Assembly: GCA_036651815.1 (NCBI GenBank)
Contig: JAVVXB010000012.1
Span: 1-64,000 of the forward strand
DNA from: JAVVXB01 sp036651815
GTDB taxonomy: Bacteria > Bacillota > Clostridia > Christensenellales > CAG-138
Length of the DNA stretch: 64,000 bases
Direction of reading: 5' to 3'
The translations under genes and the position numbers were made by a program. Of the stretch, positions 62,356 to 64,000 are shown one piece after another. How positions within the stretch are numbered: position 1 is the first letter of the stretch; the number at the start of each line of letters is the position of its first letter. The notes beneath the pieces are model-generated. The model did no database searches. It had not been told where the DNA came from and worked only from the letters and a program-made list of their open reading frames with translations.

Positions 62356-63353
62356 TTTGGATGCGTGCGTTGCCAGCGCCAGGCATCCTCGCACATTTGA
62401 TCGAGGCCATACTGTGCGCGCCAATAAAGCTCGTTTGCGGCCTTGGTCGGATCGGCATAGCAGGCGGCCACATCTCCTGCGCGACGCGGCGTGACAGTAT
62501 ACGGAAGCGTCTTTCCACAGGCTTTTTCAAATGCGTGCAGCACGTCCAGCACGGAATAGCCGTTGCCGGTGCCAAGGTTATAAGTGCAGATGCCGGAGCC
62601 TTGTTCAAGACGTTTGAGTGCGGCAACATGCCCGGCGGCTAGATCCATGACATGGATATAATCACGCACGCCGGTACCGTCCGGCGTGGGGTAATCGTCT
62701 CCAAATACACGGAGCGCTTCCCGCTTACCAACCGCAACCTGAGCAATGTAAGGCATGAGATTATTCGGGATGCCGTTTGGATCTTCCCCGATGGTTCCAG
62801 AAGGATGCGCACCAACGGGATTGAAATATCGTAGCAGACAGATGCGTAGCGCTGGTTCAGCACGGCTGATATCCCGCAGCATGTCTTCGATCATCAGCTT
62901 GGTGCGTCCGTAAGGATTGGTGACCGACAGAGGGAAATCCTCCGTAATCGGCACGGTGGTAGGATCGCCGTAGACGGTGGCGCTGGAACTGAACACAAAG
63001 CGAGTGACGTTGTGACGATTCATGGTTTCCAATAGATTCAGCGTGGAGATCAAGTTGTTGCGATAGTATGCAAGCGGTTTTTCAACGGACTCACCGACCG
63101 CTTTCAGTCCGGCAAAGTGAATGACGGCATCGATTGCATGGCCGTTAAAGACCGCCTCGGTTTGCACAGGATCAACAAAGTTACACTCGACAAAGTCAAA
63201 CGGTTTGACGGCAAGCGCTCTCAGTCGATCCAATACGGCGGGCTTACTGTTGATAAAATTATCGGCAATGATCACTTCGTAGCCGGCAGAAAGAAGCTGT
63301 AGACTGGTATGGCTGCCGATATAGCCGGCGCCACCGGTGACAAGTATGCGCAT
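62340..63353 (-). CDS. galE: UDP-glucose 4-epimerase
   Basis: A 337-residue short-chain dehydrogenase-type epimerase. The NAD motif is VTGGAGYIGSH. The catalytic residues are FSSSATVYGDPT (Ser/Thr) and NPYGRTKLMIED (Tyr-x-x-x-Lys). LLRYFNPVGAHPSG and GTGVRDYIHVMDLA complete the family signature. It interconverts UDP-glucose and UDP-galactose. The ATG at 63353 has GGAGGG about ten bases upstream; 63377 would add eight residues. It is upstream of the nucleotidyltransferase on the same strand. Confidence 0.96.
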   Translation of the reverse strand: MRILVTGGAGYIGSHTSLQLLSAGYEVIIADNFINSKPAVLDRLRALAVKPFDFVECNFVDPVQTEAVFNGHAIDAVIHFAGLKAVGESVEKPLAYYRNNLISTLNLLETMNRHNVTRFVFSSSATVYGDPTTVPITEDFPLSVTNPYGRTKLMIEDMLRDISRAEPALRICLLRYFNPVGAHPSGTIGEDPNGIPNNLMPYIAQVAVGKREALRVFGDDYPTPDGTGVRDYIHVMDLAAGHVAALKRLEQGSGICTYNLGTGNGYSVLDVLHAFEKACGKTLPYTVTPRRAGDVAACYADPTKAANELYWRAQYGLDQMCEDAWRWQRTHPNGFDG

Positions 63354-63573
63354 GGAGCAATTACCCTCCTCTTCCAATTTGGTTTATTTGATGATGCAGC
63401 TTTTTAAACTTTAATTATATTATAAAGAAAGGATACGAATGTGTCAAAGCCATTGAACAAAAATGATAACAATGCGTAATCTCGTTCATACTTTTAGCAT
63501 TAACAGGATTAATCGTTGTAAATGATTGACATAGAATTTTCTATTTTCAGCGCGAATTCTGCCATAAATATAC

Positions 63574-63603
63574 TTGGTCTATCGAGATACTCTATGCTAT
63601 AAT
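63574..63603 (+). promoter_or_regulatory. Promoter of the NuoE-like gene
   Basis: TTGGTC at 63574-63579, then an extended -10 TGCTATAAT ending at 63603 (spacer 18 bp). The rest of 63354-63675 has no gene. Confidence 0.65.
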
Positions 63604-63675
63604 ATGAGATGAAAATTAATGGTTGGCTGGAAATCTTATTGATTAGATCGCTTACAGGTTGACAAGGAGGAGCAT

Positions 63676-64000
63676 ATGGCAAAACAGAAGACGGTGGTAC
63701 CTTTTAAAGGTACGGCAGAGCAGGAAAAGAAACTAAAGCAGGTGATTACCCAGCATAAGGATGCACAGGGTTCCCTAATGCCCGTTCTGCAACAGGCACA
63801 GGAGATCTACGGCTATCTGCCCATTGAGGTGCAAACGATGGTCGCGGAAGGGCTTGGGATTTCTATCGAAGAAGTTTATCAGGTTGTGACGTTCTACGCA
63901 CAGTTTACGCTCAATCCCATGGGCAAGCACCATGTGGCTGTTTGCCTTGGAACCGCCTGCTATGTCAAGGGTGCGCAAGCAATTCTTGAAGAATTGGAAA
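63676..64000 (+). CDS. NuoE-like 2Fe-2S subunit of an NADH dehydrogenase or electron-bifurcating hydrogenase (5' part)
   Basis: The first ~108 residues of a NuoE/HndA/HydC-type protein; the frame runs off the window. MPVLQQAQEIYGYLP, VQTMVAEGLGIS, EVYQVVTFYAQF and the cluster motif VCLGTACYVKGA give the family. In clostridia this is usually the first subunit of an [FeFe] hydrogenase or NADH:ferredoxin complex, whose NuoF- and HydA-like partners should lie just beyond 64000. AAGGAGG lies six bases before the ATG at 63676. Confidence 0.92.
   Translation, partial: MAKQKTVVPFKGTAEQEKKLKQVITQHKDAQGSLMPVLQQAQEIYGYLPIEVQTMVAEGLGISIEEVYQVVTFYAQFTLNPMGKHHVAVCLGTACYVKGAQAILEELE

Overview
The window looks like chromosomal DNA of a strictly anaerobic Firmicute of the class Clostridia. 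Four things point that way. There is a carbon monoxide dehydrogenase / acetyl-CoA synthase block (cooS-cooC-acsB). Ribosomal protein L27 carries the Firmicutes-type N-terminal extension and sits beside its processing protease gene prp. An HgdC-type 2-hydroxyacyl-CoA dehydratase activator and the start of a NuoE/HydC-like subunit are present. Ribosome-binding sites are strong AGGAGG types, with many ATGA stop/start overlaps. I cannot name the species.

Layout. 1-312 is the leader-distal end of a type I-C-like CRISPR array; its cas genes are outside the window. 605-6285 is a tightly overlapping housekeeping operon (SAM methyltransferase, Hsp33, TPR protein, THUMP-type rRNA methyltransferase, cofactor-independent phosphoglycerate mutase), followed by tRNA-Ser(GGA). 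6788-15134 is a sugar locus: a FadR-type GntR regulator diverges from a seven-gene operon encoding an ABC importer, a cupin, two different dehydrogenases and a beta-propeller lactonase, with repeated operator-like sites in the promoter gap. 15135-16110 is an IS graveyard. 16143-19881 holds TspO, a cyclophilin lipoprotein, threonine aldolase and a ComEC-like metallo-hydrolase lipoprotein. 20218-25069 is cooS-cooC-acsB.

25221-36381 holds a Cache-like membrane protein, an RCK_C/DUF4230 pair, rplU-prp-rpmA behind an L21-type leader, a GH13 glucosidase, a secreted SH3/EEP nuclease-like protein, fructose-bisphosphate aldolase and a polyprenol-phosphate-type glycosyltransferase. 36496-37509 is gap (GAPDH). 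37550-39700 is decayed sequence with one possible small lipoprotein. VanZ, an orphan HgdC-like activator, a large membrane protein combining an inactive-looking PIG-L domain with a phosphodiester glycosidase, an HtrA protease, a phosphohexomutase and thioredoxin follow up to 50657.

51366-60168 holds a leaderless-looking membrane protein gene, a DUF362 ferredoxin protein, a CDF cation exporter and a DUF1508 protein. It also holds the most unusual locus of the window: a minus-strand operon in which a split transketolase and a class III aminotransferase are bracketed by two distant paralogues of an unrecognised, possibly SCP2-like protein. The end carries a YcxB-like protein, a sugar-nucleotidyltransferase, galE and the 5' part of a NuoE-like gene.

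How the genes fit together. gap, apgM, fba and the phosphohexomutase serve central glycolysis and sugar-phosphate interconversion. cooS/cooC/acsB supply the carbonyl branch of the Wood-Ljungdahl pathway, although the methyl-branch corrinoid genes are not here. galE, the nucleotidyltransferase, GT2 and the phosphohexomutase can feed surface-polysaccharide synthesis. The GntR-controlled operon reads as a self-contained uptake and oxidation route for an unidentified sugar or polyol.
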